The position numbers were made by a program, and so were the translations under genes. A stretch of 64,000 nucleotides of DNA from Pseudomonas floridensis. Lineage in GTDB: Bacteria; Pseudomonadota; Gammaproteobacteria; Pseudomonadales; Pseudomonadaceae. This document shows positions 53,081-62,003 of the stretch, in pieces. How positions within the stretch are numbered: the first letter of the stretch is position 1; every line of letters starts with the position of its first letter. The stretch covers positions 88,985 to 152,984 of the forward strand of contig NZ_MUIO01000019.1 of assembly GCF_002087235.1 (NCBI RefSeq), in the 5' to 3' direction. The notes under the pieces are model-generated. The model was not told the DNA's origin, did no database searches, and saw only the letters and a program-made list of their open reading frames with translations.

Positions 53081-54442
53081 GTGAGCAGACCGGGTAATCA
53101 ACTTTTCGACGGCTACTTCACACAGGCCGACATGCGACGGATTTTTTCCGATGAAGGCCGCGTGCAGGGCATGCTCGATTTCGAGGCTGCGCTGGCGCGT
53201 GCTCAAGCCCGCACGGGGCTGATCCCGCAGGCTGTGGTGGCCGACATCACGCAAAGCTGCCGCGCCGAACTGTTCGATTTCGATGCGCTGGCATTGGCCA
53301 TCGGCAACGCAGGCAACTCGGCAATTCCGCTGGTCAGGGCGCTGGGCAGGCAGATCGCCGAGCGCAACGCCGAGGCCGAGCGGTATGTGCACATGGGCGC
53401 AACCAGCCAGGACGTGATGGACAGCGGATTGATCCTGCAAATCGGCCAGGCCGTGTCCTTGCTGGAGCGCGACCTGGCGCAACTGGGCGCGGCGTTGGCG
53501 CAGCAGGCACAGATTCATGCCGCGATGCCGCTGGCGGGACGCACCTGGTTGCAGCAGGCCACGCCGGTCACGCTGGGCATGAAAATCGCCGGCTGGCTGG
53601 GCGCTGTGACCCGCCATCGCCAACGCCTGGCAGAACTCAAGCCGCGCCTGCTGTGTCTGCAATTCGGCGGTGCCTCCGGCAGCCTGGCGGCACTGGGCGA
53701 TCAGGCGTTTGCGGTGGCCGAAGCGTTGGCCGATGAGTTGCAGTTGGCGCTTCCCGAACAGCCGTGGCATACGCAGCGCGACCGGCTGGTGGAGTTCGCC
53801 GCGCTGCTCGGCCTGATCGCTGGCAGCCTGGGCAAGCTGGGGCGCGATGTCAGCCTGTTGATGCAGACCGAAGTGGGCGAAGTGTTCGAGCCGACTGCGC
53901 CGGGCAAGGGCGGCTCATCGACCATGCCGCACAAGCGCAACCCGGTCGGTGCGGCGGTCATGATCGCGGCGGCGACACGCGCTCCGGGCCTGGTCTCGAC
54001 GATGTTCGCCGCGATGCCGCAGGAGCACGAACGCAGCCTGGGACTGTGGCACGCCGAGTGGGAAACCCTGCCCGAACTCTGCTGCCTGGTGTCGGGATCG
54101 CTGCAACAGGCGCTGCAGGTGGTGCCCGGTCTGCAGGTCGATGCCGAGCGGATGCGCGTCAATCTGGAGTCCACACAGGGGCTGGTGCTGGCCGAGGCCG
54201 TGAGCATTGCGCTGGCTCAGCGTATCGGCCGTGACGCAGCCCATCACCTGATCGAACAAAGCTGTCGCCGGGCCGTGGAGCAGGGCGCGCATCTGCGGCA
54301 GGTGCTGGGCGAGACCTCTGAGGTGACGGCGCACCTTTCCTCCGAAGAACTGGATCGGCTGCTCGATCCGGCTCATTACCTTGGCCAGGCCCGACGTTGG
54401 GTCGAACGCGCCGTGGCTGAACACACAAGGATCACGCAATGA
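53081..54442 (+). CDS. pcaB: 3-carboxy-cis,cis-muconate cycloisomerase
   Basis: 453 aa from the GTG at 53081. It converts beta-carboxymuconate to gamma-carboxymuconolactone. It belongs to the fumarase/aspartase superfamily; the signature GGSSTMPHKRNP lies near residues 277-288 and the HMGATSQDVMDSG segment near 105. It is followed by pcaC with a 4-base ATGA overlap, leaving no room for the pcaD gene usually found between them. Confidence 0.95.
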   Translation: MSRPGNQLFDGYFTQADMRRIFSDEGRVQGMLDFEAALARAQARTGLIPQAVVADITQSCRAELFDFDALALAIGNAGNSAIPLVRALGRQIAERNAEAERYVHMGATSQDVMDSGLILQIGQAVSLLERDLAQLGAALAQQAQIHAAMPLAGRTWLQQATPVTLGMKIAGWLGAVTRHRQRLAELKPRLLCLQFGGASGSLAALGDQAFAVAEALADELQLALPEQPWHTQRDRLVEFAALLGLIAGSLGKLGRDVSLLMQTEVGEVFEPTAPGKGGSSTMPHKRNPVGAAVMIAAATRAPGLVSTMFAAMPQEHERSLGLWHAEWETLPELCCLVSGSLQQALQVVPGLQVDAERMRVNLESTQGLVLAEAVSIALAQRIGRDAAHHLIEQSCRRAVEQGAHLRQVLGETSEVTAHLSSEELDRLLDPAHYLGQARRWVERAVAEHTRITQ

Positions 54443-54837
54443 CCGAAGACGAACGTTATCAGGCTGGCATGCAGGTGCGCCGTGCGGTGCTGGGCGACAA
54501 GCATGTCGATAACAGCCTCGAAAAACTGACGCCGTTCAACGAGGAGTTTCAGGAAATGATCACCCGGCATGCCTGGGGGGACATCTGGACACGTCCTGGC
54601 CTGCCGCGTCATACGCGCAGTCTGATCACCATTGCCATGTTGATCGGCATGAACCGCGAAGGTGAGCTGCGTCTGCACCTCAAGGCTGCCAGGCACAATG
54701 GCGTGACCCGCGAGGAGATCAAAGAAGTGCTGATGCAGAGTGCGATCTACTGCGGCATTCCGGCCGCCAACGCAACTTTCCACCTCGCGGAACAGGTATG
54801 GGACGAAATGGGCGTGGAGTCGCTTGATCAGGACTGA
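54439..54837 (+). CDS. pcaC: 4-carboxymuconolactone decarboxylase
   Basis: 132 aa. It decarboxylates gamma-carboxymuconolactone to beta-ketoadipate enol-lactone. The all-helical CMD fold motif is present (RPGLPRHTRSLITIAMLIGMNREGELRLHLKAARHNGVTREEI). It is translationally coupled to pcaB. The next enzyme (PcaD) is not encoded in this window, and the PcaC protein is the stand-alone size, not a PcaCD (PcaL) fusion. Confidence 0.95.
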   Translation: MTEDERYQAGMQVRRAVLGDKHVDNSLEKLTPFNEEFQEMITRHAWGDIWTRPGLPRHTRSLITIAMLIGMNREGELRLHLKAARHNGVTREEIKEVLMQSAIYCGIPAANATFHLAEQVWDEMGVESLDQD

Positions 54838-54850
54838 TGCGTCACCGAAT

Positions 54851-54884
54851 ACGCCGCCGCAATGAACGACCGCGGCGGCGTTTT
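54851..54884. terminator. Terminator between pcaC and the OprD-type porin gene
   Basis: The GC-rich stem acgccgccgc/gcggcggcgt with a 10-12 base loop is followed by TTTTC. It ends the pca operon on the plus strand; the convergent porin gene stops at 54898. Confidence 0.85.
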
Positions 54885-54897
54885 CAACGGGACGCGG

Positions 54898-56154
54898 TCA
54901 GAGCAGCGAGAGCGGGTAACTGATGATGACCCGGTTTTCGTCGAACTGATTGGTGTTGTAGTCACGGCGCATGGTCGAGTTGCGCCATCTCAGTGACAGG
55001 TTCTTGAACGTGCCGCTCTGGAACACGTAGGCCAGCTCGGTTTCCCGCGCCCATTCTTGGCCGTCGGTGATCGCGCCGGTGTGAACGTTTTCGCCGCTGA
55101 TGTAGCGGTTCATCAGCGTCAGGCCGGGCACGCCGAGAGCGGCGAAGTCGTAGTCGTGGCGCAACTGCCAGGATTTTTCCCGGGCGTTGTCGAAGCTGGA
55201 GTTGTAGCTGTCGTTGGCCAGCGTGCCGCCACTGGTGCCGTTGACCCGCATCCAGGCGCTGTCGCCGCTGACCTTCTGCAGGCCCACGTAAAACGTGTTG
55301 CCGCCGTGACGCGCGGAGAGCAGCGCCGACCAGGTCTTGTTGTCCAGATCGCCTGCCAGCGACTGGCCGTCGTCCTTGCCCTGGAAGTAACCGAGGTTGG
55401 CGCCCAGCGTCCAGTTGCCCAATGGCTGGCTGTGCAGCAGGTTGACGTACTGCTGGTGGTAAATGTCTTCGAGTTCTGCGTACCAGACGCCCACCTGAGT
55501 GCGTTTTTCGTTGAACAGGTATTCGCCGCCGCCGAAGTTGAAGCGGTCCGAGGTGAAGGCGGCGCGGCCGTTCATGGACATGTCTTCCATGCTGGCGTCA
55601 TTGTGCGAACTGTTGCCCCGGAACTGGCCGCCATACAGCGTCAGCCCGTCGATTTCCCTGGACGTGACTTGCCCGCCCTGGAAAGTCTGCGGCAGGGAGC
55701 GCCCGTCATCTGAGCGCAGGATCGGCAGCACCGGCATCCATTCGCCGACCTTGAGTTCAGTTTTCGAGAGGCGCGCCTTGCCCGCCACGGCAAGCCGCCC
55801 GAAGTCATCGGCCGGACGTCCGTCGCTGTGTATCGGCAGCAATTGTGTGCCGCCGGTGCCTTTGCCGCCGTCCAGTTTGAGCGAGTAAAGCCCCAGCACA
55901 TCGACGCCGAAACCCACGGTGCCCTGAGTGAAACCGGAGCGGGCGTCGAGAATGAAGTTCTGGGTCCATTCCTCGGCGTAGTTCTGGGCGTTGGCGGGGT
56001 CGACGAAGTTGCGGTTGATGTAGAAGTTGCGTAGGTTCAGATTCACCTTGGCATCCTCGACGAACCCGGCGGCCTGGGTGACAGTGGGCGTCAGGCTGGC
56101 GGCGAGAGCCGCGCAAAGACCGCAAACGGCTTTGCAGGGAAGAGTTGAGCGCAT
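54898..56154 (-). CDS. OprD-family outer membrane porin
   Basis: 418 aa with a signal peptide (MRSTLPCKAVCGLCAALAASLTPTVTQA). It shows OprD-family features: NLRNFYINRNF near the mature N-terminus, QGTVGFGVDVLGLYSLKLDGG, and repeated beta strands ending in an aromatic-poor RVIISYPLSLL. The 18-strand family takes up small carboxylates. Its position beside pca and quiC genes suggests an aromatic or quinate-type acid; OpdK/PhaK-like specificity is inference. Divergent from the EamA gene with a shared operator between them. Confidence 0.88.
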   Translation of the reverse strand: MRSTLPCKAVCGLCAALAASLTPTVTQAAGFVEDAKVNLNLRNFYINRNFVDPANAQNYAEEWTQNFILDARSGFTQGTVGFGVDVLGLYSLKLDGGKGTGGTQLLPIHSDGRPADDFGRLAVAGKARLSKTELKVGEWMPVLPILRSDDGRSLPQTFQGGQVTSREIDGLTLYGGQFRGNSSHNDASMEDMSMNGRAAFTSDRFNFGGGEYLFNEKRTQVGVWYAELEDIYHQQYVNLLHSQPLGNWTLGANLGYFQGKDDGQSLAGDLDNKTWSALLSARHGGNTFYVGLQKVSGDSAWMRVNGTSGGTLANDSYNSSFDNAREKSWQLRHDYDFAALGVPGLTLMNRYISGENVHTGAITDGQEWARETELAYVFQSGTFKNLSLRWRNSTMRRDYNTNQFDENRVIISYPLSLL

Positions 56155-56251
56155 GAAAACAGACCTTTTTTGTAATTATTCAGTCGATGAAGCTGGCTGT
56201 GATAGTGAAAGGCCCCGCACCTGCCTGCAATTGTGAAAATGAGGTTTTGGG

Positions 56252-56284
56252 CGATTATCGAACGTTAATGAACCGGTTCGAACA
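56252..56284 (+). promoter_or_regulatory. Operator copy 1 (CGAAC/GTTCG repeats)
   Basis: The core CGATTATCG palindrome, ATCGAAC arm and downstream direct repeat GGTTCGAACA align with operator copy 2 at 59130-59166 (shared CGAACGT, AACC, GTTCG and ACA-TTTG). It lies between the divergent porin and EamA genes, 118 bases before the EamA ATG. Confidence 0.6.
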
Positions 56285-56401
56285 TTTTGCAAGGGACGCT
56301 GCACACGCTAGCTGCGATGCTTTGCCCAAGGCGCTGTTGTGTACCGTTCTGCACCGCTGCGATGCGTGTTCACCCTGACAATAATTGAGTAAGGAAGCCC
56401 G

Positions 56402-57289
56402 ATGAGCACTGCCAGTACGCCCCTGTCCGGCGTCAATCAACCCCTCAAAGGTATCGGTTTCATTCTGCTGGCAACCTTCCTGTTTGCCAGTCACGACACA
56501 CTCTCCAAGTACCTCTCCGGTTTCTATCCGATCATCCTGGTGGTGTGGGCACGCTATCTGGTGCACACGCTGCTGATGGCCTGCATCTTCATGCCGTCCT
56601 CCGGTCTGCGCGTGCTGCGCACCAAGCGTCCCGGCCTTCAGGCGTTGCGTGCGCTCGCTTTGCTGGGCACCAGTCTGTTGTTCACCAGCAGCCTGATGTT
56701 CATCCCGCAGGCCGAGGCCACTGCGGTCAACTTTCTTGCGCCGCTGCTGGTGACCGCGCTGTCGGTGCCGCTGCTCCATGAACGTGTCACGCGCGGGCAG
56801 TGGATTGCAGTGATCGTCGGTTTCATGGGGGTGATGATCATCATTCATCCGGGCGGCGAGCTGTTCACACCGGCGATCCTGCTGCCGCTGTCTTCTGCGT
56901 TGTGCTTTGCGCTCTATCAGTTGCTGACCCGTCTGGTCAGCCCCTTCGACACCCCGACCACCAGCAACTTTTTCGCCGGGCTGTTCAATACCCTGGTGAT
57001 GAGTGCTTTGGTGCCGTTCTTCTGGGAAGTGCCTGCGCTGCGGCATCTGCCGTTCCTGCTGGCACTCGGCGCCTGCGGCATGGCCGCGCACCTGTTATTG
57101 ACCCAGGCGTTCCGCTTCGCCGCACCGGCAATGCTGGCGCCGTTCAGCTACTGCCAGATCGTGTTTGCCGGTCTGCTGGGTTTCATCGTTTTCGATCACA
57201 TGCCTTCGCCCACGGCTCAGGCTGGCATCGCCATCATCTGCCTCAGTGGTCTGGCGGCGGCGTGGCAGCAGCGACGCAAGGGTGGCTAG
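56402..57289 (+). CDS. EamA/DMT-family transporter
   Basis: 295 aa with about ten transmembrane helices in two EamA repeats (FILLATFLFASHDTLSKYL; LLPLSSALCFALYQLLTRL; MLAPFSYCQIVFAGLLGFIVF). The family exports or imports metabolites; substrate unknown. It is divergent from the OprD-type porin, with which it shares an operator that recurs upstream of quiC, so it probably belongs to the shikimate/quinate-related regulon. Confidence 0.85.
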   Translation: MSTASTPLSGVNQPLKGIGFILLATFLFASHDTLSKYLSGFYPIILVVWARYLVHTLLMACIFMPSSGLRVLRTKRPGLQALRALALLGTSLLFTSSLMFIPQAEATAVNFLAPLLVTALSVPLLHERVTRGQWIAVIVGFMGVMIIIHPGGELFTPAILLPLSSALCFALYQLLTRLVSPFDTPTTSNFFAGLFNTLVMSALVPFFWEVPALRHLPFLLALGACGMAAHLLLTQAFRFAAPAMLAPFSYCQIVFAGLLGFIVFDHMPSPTAQAGIAIICLSGLAAAWQQRRKGG

Positions 57290-57317
57290 CCGTTTCATGC
57301 CCTGACCGCCAAAACGA

Positions 57318-57349
57318 AAAGGCCCGTTCACTCACATGAACGGGCCTTT
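57318..57349. terminator. Bidirectional terminator between EamA and MFS genes
   Basis: The perfect 13-bp stem aaaggcccgttca/tgaacgggccttt with a 6-base loop lies between two convergent genes. Confidence 0.9.
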
Positions 57350-57366
57350 CCCATCGTATCGAGCGG

Positions 57367-58695
57367 TCATTCGTTCAGATCAGGCACCTTGCGCGGGGCC
57401 ATGAAATACATCCAGATCAGTGCGATGAAGTACATCGCCGGGATCATCGTGAACAGCACGTTGTAGTTATTGTTGGTGGCGGTCAGCACTGCACCGACGA
57501 TCTGGGTCATGAACATGCCGCCGATGGCCGCGCACATCCCGCCGAAACCGAACACCGTGCTCATCATGTGCTTGGGCGTGTAATCCATCACCAGGCTCCA
57601 GATGTTGGCGGTCCAGGCCTGATGCGCGCCGACCGCCAGCGAGATGGCCAGTACCGCGACCCACAGACCGCTGGCGTTGGCGGCGAAGACCACGCTGCAG
57701 ATGGTGATGGCGAAAATCAGCATCGACACCAGTCGTGCAGTGGTGGCCCGCACGCCACGGCCAATCAGCCACGAGGACAGAATGCCGCCGCCTATGCTGC
57801 CAAAGTCTGCGGTCAGCCAGATCAGGATCAGCGGAATGCCCATCTGGGTCACGCTGATGCCCAGGTTGTATTGCTGATTGAGGAACGGTGGCAGCCAGTA
57901 GAGGTAGAACCAGAACACCGGCGCGGTAATCGCGTAGGCCAGGGCGAAGGCCCAGGTGCCGCGCATTTTCAGAATGCCGGAGAAGGGCACTTTGACCGGG
58001 TCGGGTTCGACTTCCTGATTGATGTAGTCCAGTTCGCTCTTGCTGACGGTCGGGTGTTCTTCAGGGTTGTAATACTTGAGGCGCCACAGGATGACCCAGA
58101 TCAGACCCAGTGAGCCCATGGCGATGAACGCCGCCTGCCAGCCCCATACGGTCAGAATCACGGGCAGCAGGGCCGGAGTCAGCATCGCGCCAACGTTGGT
58201 CCCGGCATTGAAGATGCCGGTTGCAACGGCACGTTCGCCAGCAGGGAACCAGAGGCGCGTGGTTTTCACACAGGCCGGGTAGTTGGCCGCTTCGGTCAGG
58301 CCCAGAATGAACCGGCAGACCATGAAACCGACCGCCGAGGTGGCAAGCCCGTGAGCACCGGTCGCCAGGCTCCACAGCAGAACAGCGAGGAAGAACGCGC
58401 GTTTGACGCCGACCCGGTCGATGAACCGGCCTTGCAGTACGAAGCCGACGGCGTAGCCGACCTGAAACCAGAAGTTGATGTTGGCGTAATCCATCGCCGT
58501 CCAGCTCATTTCCTTGGCCAGGATCGGCTGCATGACCCCGAGTGCGGCGCGGTCGATGTAGTTCAGGGTGGTGGCGAAGAACACCAGAGCAAGCATGCCC
58601 CAGCGAGTCTTGCCCACGGCGAGTGCGCCGCGAATTTTTTCGCCCATGCCCGCACGGGCGGCCTGGACGACTGGGTTGGTCTGGGTATTGAGCAT
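57367..58695 (-). CDS. MFS transporter, anion:cation symporter family (possible shikimate/quinate-related uptake)
   Basis: 442 aa with twelve helices. ACS-family motifs include FFATTLNYIDRAALGVMQPIL in helix 1, GRFIDRVGVKRAF in loop 2-3 and CRFILGLTEAANYPACVKTTRLWFPAGERAVATGIFNAG. Relatives carry hexuronates, glucarate and similar acids. Divergence from quiC, with the operator between them, suggests a 3-dehydroshikimate, quinate or shikimate substrate, but that is inference from context. Confidence 0.85.
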   Translation of the reverse strand: MLNTQTNPVVQAARAGMGEKIRGALAVGKTRWGMLALVFFATTLNYIDRAALGVMQPILAKEMSWTAMDYANINFWFQVGYAVGFVLQGRFIDRVGVKRAFFLAVLLWSLATGAHGLATSAVGFMVCRFILGLTEAANYPACVKTTRLWFPAGERAVATGIFNAGTNVGAMLTPALLPVILTVWGWQAAFIAMGSLGLIWVILWRLKYYNPEEHPTVSKSELDYINQEVEPDPVKVPFSGILKMRGTWAFALAYAITAPVFWFYLYWLPPFLNQQYNLGISVTQMGIPLILIWLTADFGSIGGGILSSWLIGRGVRATTARLVSMLIFAITICSVVFAANASGLWVAVLAISLAVGAHQAWTANIWSLVMDYTPKHMMSTVFGFGGMCAAIGGMFMTQIVGAVLTATNNNYNVLFTMIPAMYFIALIWMYFMAPRKVPDLNE

Positions 58696-59298
58696 GATGT
58701 TCTAACCATCCGTTCCAAGACTGCGCTGCTGGCGACAGTCGGACTGAGAAGTCCACTCGATTCAGGCGTTATGCTTGTACAGTGAGACCGTGGGTTCATC
58801 TGTTCGAAACCGGTGATTCAAGGTGTTCGAGACGATCCGGCGGGCCGACAATTTACAGGCTGTCGCTTGCGAGTGCGCAGGATTGTTTCAAGCGACGCAC
58901 GTAAGCACCGGCTCAATGGCCAATGAAGGGCATCGATGCTGCAATCGGGCGTGGCGGAAGGTCGAACGGGCGAGCGGGGCGAAAAGGCTGCACATGAGCA
59001 ATGTTCCTGTTGTTTGAATTGTTATGGTTTGCTACGGGTAACGGGAGTTCGAAACGACTGATTGCGTTGCAATTGGAAGCTGATGTTGAGCATTGCGCCA
59101 CGCAGCGTCAATCAAGTAACACGGCTTCTGTTCGATAATCGAACGTAAAACTAACCAGTTCGTACACTTTGTGTTGCTGTAGTATTTTGACAGGCAAATA
59201 CTTTACTCGCACCTCTGAATAAGGCCGAGAAAGGCCGGGAATGCGGTGCTGTCCAGTCACGATCCGCCAGGGTCGTGTTCATTCAGGAGCTGAAAAGC
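58696..59298. promoter_or_regulatory. Divergent control region between MFS transporter and quiC
   Basis: 603 bases without a convincing gene. The quiC-proximal part holds the palindrome-plus-direct-repeat operator (59130-59166) and AT-rich promoter-like DNA (59,170-59,220). In the MFS-proximal part I saw no clear motif. Confidence 0.55.
59130..59166 (+). promoter_or_regulatory. Operator copy 2: palindrome GTTCGATAATCGAAC plus direct repeat
   Basis: The perfect 15-bp palindrome GTTCGATAATCGAAC (59130-59144) is followed 13 bases later by a direct GTTCGTACA (59158-59166). A palindrome plus one direct repeat about one helical turn away is the layout described for IclR-type aromatic regulators (PcaU/PobR), and the sequence is close to the PcaR box. 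It lies 132 bases before the quiC ATG. Confidence 0.65.
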
Positions 59299-61206
59299 AT
59301 GCAGCGTTCAATTGCGACCGTATCCTTGAGCGGTACTCTGCCCGAAAAGCTCGAAGCCATCGCCGCGGCCGGCTTTGACGGCGTCGAGATTTTCGAAAAC
59401 GACCTTTTGTATTACGACGGCAGCCCGCGCAATGTCAGGCAGATATGCGCCGATCTGGGAATCGCCATCACCTTGTTCCAGCCGTTCCGCGACTTCGAAG
59501 GCTGCCGCCGTGATCGGTTGCAGCGCAATGTGGACCGCGCCGAGCGCAAATTCGATCTGATGCAGGAACTGGGCACGGATCTGGTTTTGGTCTGCAGCAA
59601 CGCGTCCGCCGATTCGGTGGGCGACGAGAACATCCTTCTCGACGACTTGAGCCTGTTGGCCGAACATGCCGGTGCCCGTGGTCTGCGGGTCGGTTACGAA
59701 GCACTCGCATGGGGGCGTCACGTGAACACCTGGCAGCAGGTCTGGAACCTGGTGCGTCAGGTCGATCATCCGGCGCTGGGCGTCCTGCTCGATAGCTTCC
59801 ACACCCTGTCGTTGAAGGGCGACCCGAGCGCGATTGCGCAGATCCCGGGCGACAAGATCTTCTTCGTGCAGATGGCCGACGCACCGATTCTGGCCATGGA
59901 TGTGCTGGAGTGGAGCCGACATTTCCGCTGCTTCCCCGGTCAGGGCGAGTTCGATCTGGCGGGCTTTCTCGCGCCGATTCTGCGCAGTGGTTACACCGGT
60001 CCGCTGTCGCTGGAAGTCTTCAACGATGGCTTTCGCGCTGCGCCGACACGTGCTAACGCCGCTGACGGTCTGCGTTCGTTGCTGTATCTGGAAGAAAAGA
60101 CACGTCAGTTGCTGGCCAGTGAAGCCGAGGCGAAAGTCCCGGACATCCTGTTCAACCCGCCACCGGCCAGCACCTACAACGGTGTCGAGTTTCTGGAGTT
60201 CGCCGTCGATGAAAGTCACGGCGCGCGTCTGTCCGGCTGGCTGCAACGACTGGGTTTCGCCAGGCTGGGTCAGCACCGCTCCAAGGCTGTCAGCCTGTTG
60301 GGGCAGGGCGATATCAAGATTGTCCTCAACGCCGAGCCCTATTCCTTTGCCCACAGTTTCTTCGAGGCTCATGGTCCGTCGTTGTGTGCGACCGCATTGC
60401 GAGTCGACGACGGTCATCAGGCGCTGGAGCGCGCACGGGCTTTCAAGGGCCAGCCCTATCGCGGACTGGTTGGCCCAAACGAGCGCGAAATTCCTTCGGT
60501 GCGCGCTCCGGACGGCAGTCTGATCTATCTGGTCGACACCGCTGCGCCTGGCGACTCGATCTACGACAGCGACTTCGTGATTGATCCGCAGGCGGCTGGC
60601 AAAGGCGGTCTGCAACGTATCGATCACATGGCGATGGCCCTGCCAGCCGACAGCCTCGACAGCTGGGTGCTGTTCTACAAAAGCATTCTGGATTTCGAGG
60701 CCGACGATGAAGTGGTGTTGCCGGACCCGTACGGCCTGGTCAAAAGCCGTGCGCTGCGCAGTCGTTGCAGCACAGTGCGCCTGCCGCTGAATATCTCGGA
60801 AAACCGCAACACTGCCATTTCCCATGCGCTGTCCAGCTATCGCGGATCCGGCGTGCACCACATCGCGTTTTCCTGCGAGGACATCTTTGCCGAAGTCAGC
60901 CGCGCCAAGGAAGCCGGCGTTCCGTTGCTGGACATCCCGCTCAACTACTACGACGACCTGGCGGCGCGCTTCGATTTCGATGATGAATTCCTCAGCGAGC
61001 TGGCGTATTACAACGTGTTGTATGACCGCGACGCACAGGGTGGCGAGCTGTTTCACGTTTATACCGATGCGTTCGACGGGCGTTTTTTCTTCGAGATTCT
61101 GCAACGCAAGAACGGCTACGTCGGCTATGGCGCCGCCAACGTTCCGGTGCGTCTGGCCGCGATGGCCAAGGCGCGCAGCGTGGCGGTACGGCAGGCGCGG
61201 CTCTGA
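59299..61206 (+). CDS. quiC: 3-dehydroshikimate dehydratase (two-domain QuiC1 type)
   Basis: 635 aa from the ATG at 59299 (MQRSIATVSLSGTLPEKL), with CAGGAG about 10 bases upstream. The N-terminal half is a xylose-isomerase-like TIM barrel that dehydrates 3-dehydroshikimate to protocatechuate; the metal ligands Glu134, Asp165, Gln191 and Glu239 are all present and numbered as in the Pseudomonas enzyme. The C-terminal half (from about 295) is an HPPD-like vicinal-oxygen-chelate domain. It feeds protocatechuate into the pca genes 5-9 kb upstream. Confidence 0.95.
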   Translation: MQRSIATVSLSGTLPEKLEAIAAAGFDGVEIFENDLLYYDGSPRNVRQICADLGIAITLFQPFRDFEGCRRDRLQRNVDRAERKFDLMQELGTDLVLVCSNASADSVGDENILLDDLSLLAEHAGARGLRVGYEALAWGRHVNTWQQVWNLVRQVDHPALGVLLDSFHTLSLKGDPSAIAQIPGDKIFFVQMADAPILAMDVLEWSRHFRCFPGQGEFDLAGFLAPILRSGYTGPLSLEVFNDGFRAAPTRANAADGLRSLLYLEEKTRQLLASEAEAKVPDILFNPPPASTYNGVEFLEFAVDESHGARLSGWLQRLGFARLGQHRSKAVSLLGQGDIKIVLNAEPYSFAHSFFEAHGPSLCATALRVDDGHQALERARAFKGQPYRGLVGPNEREIPSVRAPDGSLIYLVDTAAPGDSIYDSDFVIDPQAAGKGGLQRIDHMAMALPADSLDSWVLFYKSILDFEADDEVVLPDPYGLVKSRALRSRCSTVRLPLNISENRNTAISHALSSYRGSGVHHIAFSCEDIFAEVSRAKEAGVPLLDIPLNYYDDLAARFDFDDEFLSELAYYNVLYDRDAQGGELFHVYTDAFDGRFFFEILQRKNGYVGYGAANVPVRLAAMAKARSVAVRQARL

Positions 61207-61317
61207 CCTTGTGACCTGAGCCGGTGAGGTGCTGCGGGACACTGAAACGTCGCGCAGCTTCCCTGCCTCGGCACGCGACGGCATACTCGGCGTATCACCC
61301 GTGGTCATGAGCCAATA

Positions 61318-61989
61318 ATGAAAACAACTGACGACTCCGTTGCCCTTGAGCCTGTTGCATTGCGGCCGCTGGGGCGCAAGAACAATCCGGAAAAGACCCG
61401 CGAAGACATTCTTCAGGCCGCCGTGGCCGAATTCGTTGCCCATGGGCTGTCGGGTGCACGGGTAGACGCCATCGCCGAGCGCACCAAGACCTCGAAACGG
61501 ATGATCTATTACTACTTCGGCAGCAAGGAACAGCTTTACGTCGAAGTGCTTGAAAAGCTTTACGGTGCGATTCGCAACACTGAAAGCGAGCTGAACCTCA
61601 GCGAACTGGAACCGGTCGAGGCGATTCATCGCGTGGTGGAATTCACCTTCGATCACCACGACAGCAACGTCGATTTCGTGCGCATCGTGTGCATCGAAAA
61701 CATTCACTACGGTGAAAACGTCAAGCAGTCGGACACGATTCAGGCCAAAAGCCAGAACATCATCAAGGCACTGGAAGACATTCTGCGTCGCGGAGAGACG
61801 AGCGGGGCGTTTCGTCAGGGCGTGCACCCGATCGATCTGCACCTGATGATCAGCTCGTTCTGTTTCTATCGCATTTCCAACCGGCACACGTTCAGCGAGA
61901 TCTTTCAGATCGAACTCTGGAGTGATGAAGTCAAACAGCGTCACAAGGCGATGATCTGTGACGCTGTCCTGCGCTACTTGAAGGGCTGA
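61318..61989 (+). CDS. TetR-family transcriptional regulator
   Basis: 223 aa. The N-terminal TetR helix-turn-helix spans about 25-75 (TREDILQAAVAEFVAHGLSGARVDAIAERTKTSKRMIYYYFGSKEQLY). The C-terminal domain belongs to the TetR_C group often annotated with aromatic catabolism. It follows quiC by 111 bases on the same strand and is convergent with the AroE-like gene, so control of quiC or its neighbours is plausible. Its operator cannot be assigned; the palindromes upstream look more IclR-like. Confidence 0.88.
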   Translation: MKTTDDSVALEPVALRPLGRKNNPEKTREDILQAAVAEFVAHGLSGARVDAIAERTKTSKRMIYYYFGSKEQLYVEVLEKLYGAIRNTESELNLSELEPVEAIHRVVEFTFDHHDSNVDFVRIVCIENIHYGENVKQSDTIQAKSQNIIKALEDILRRGETSGAFRQGVHPIDLHLMISSFCFYRISNRHTFSEIFQIELWSDEVKQRHKAMICDAVLRYLKG

Positions 61990-62003
61990 TGGACGGCTGA
62001 GCG

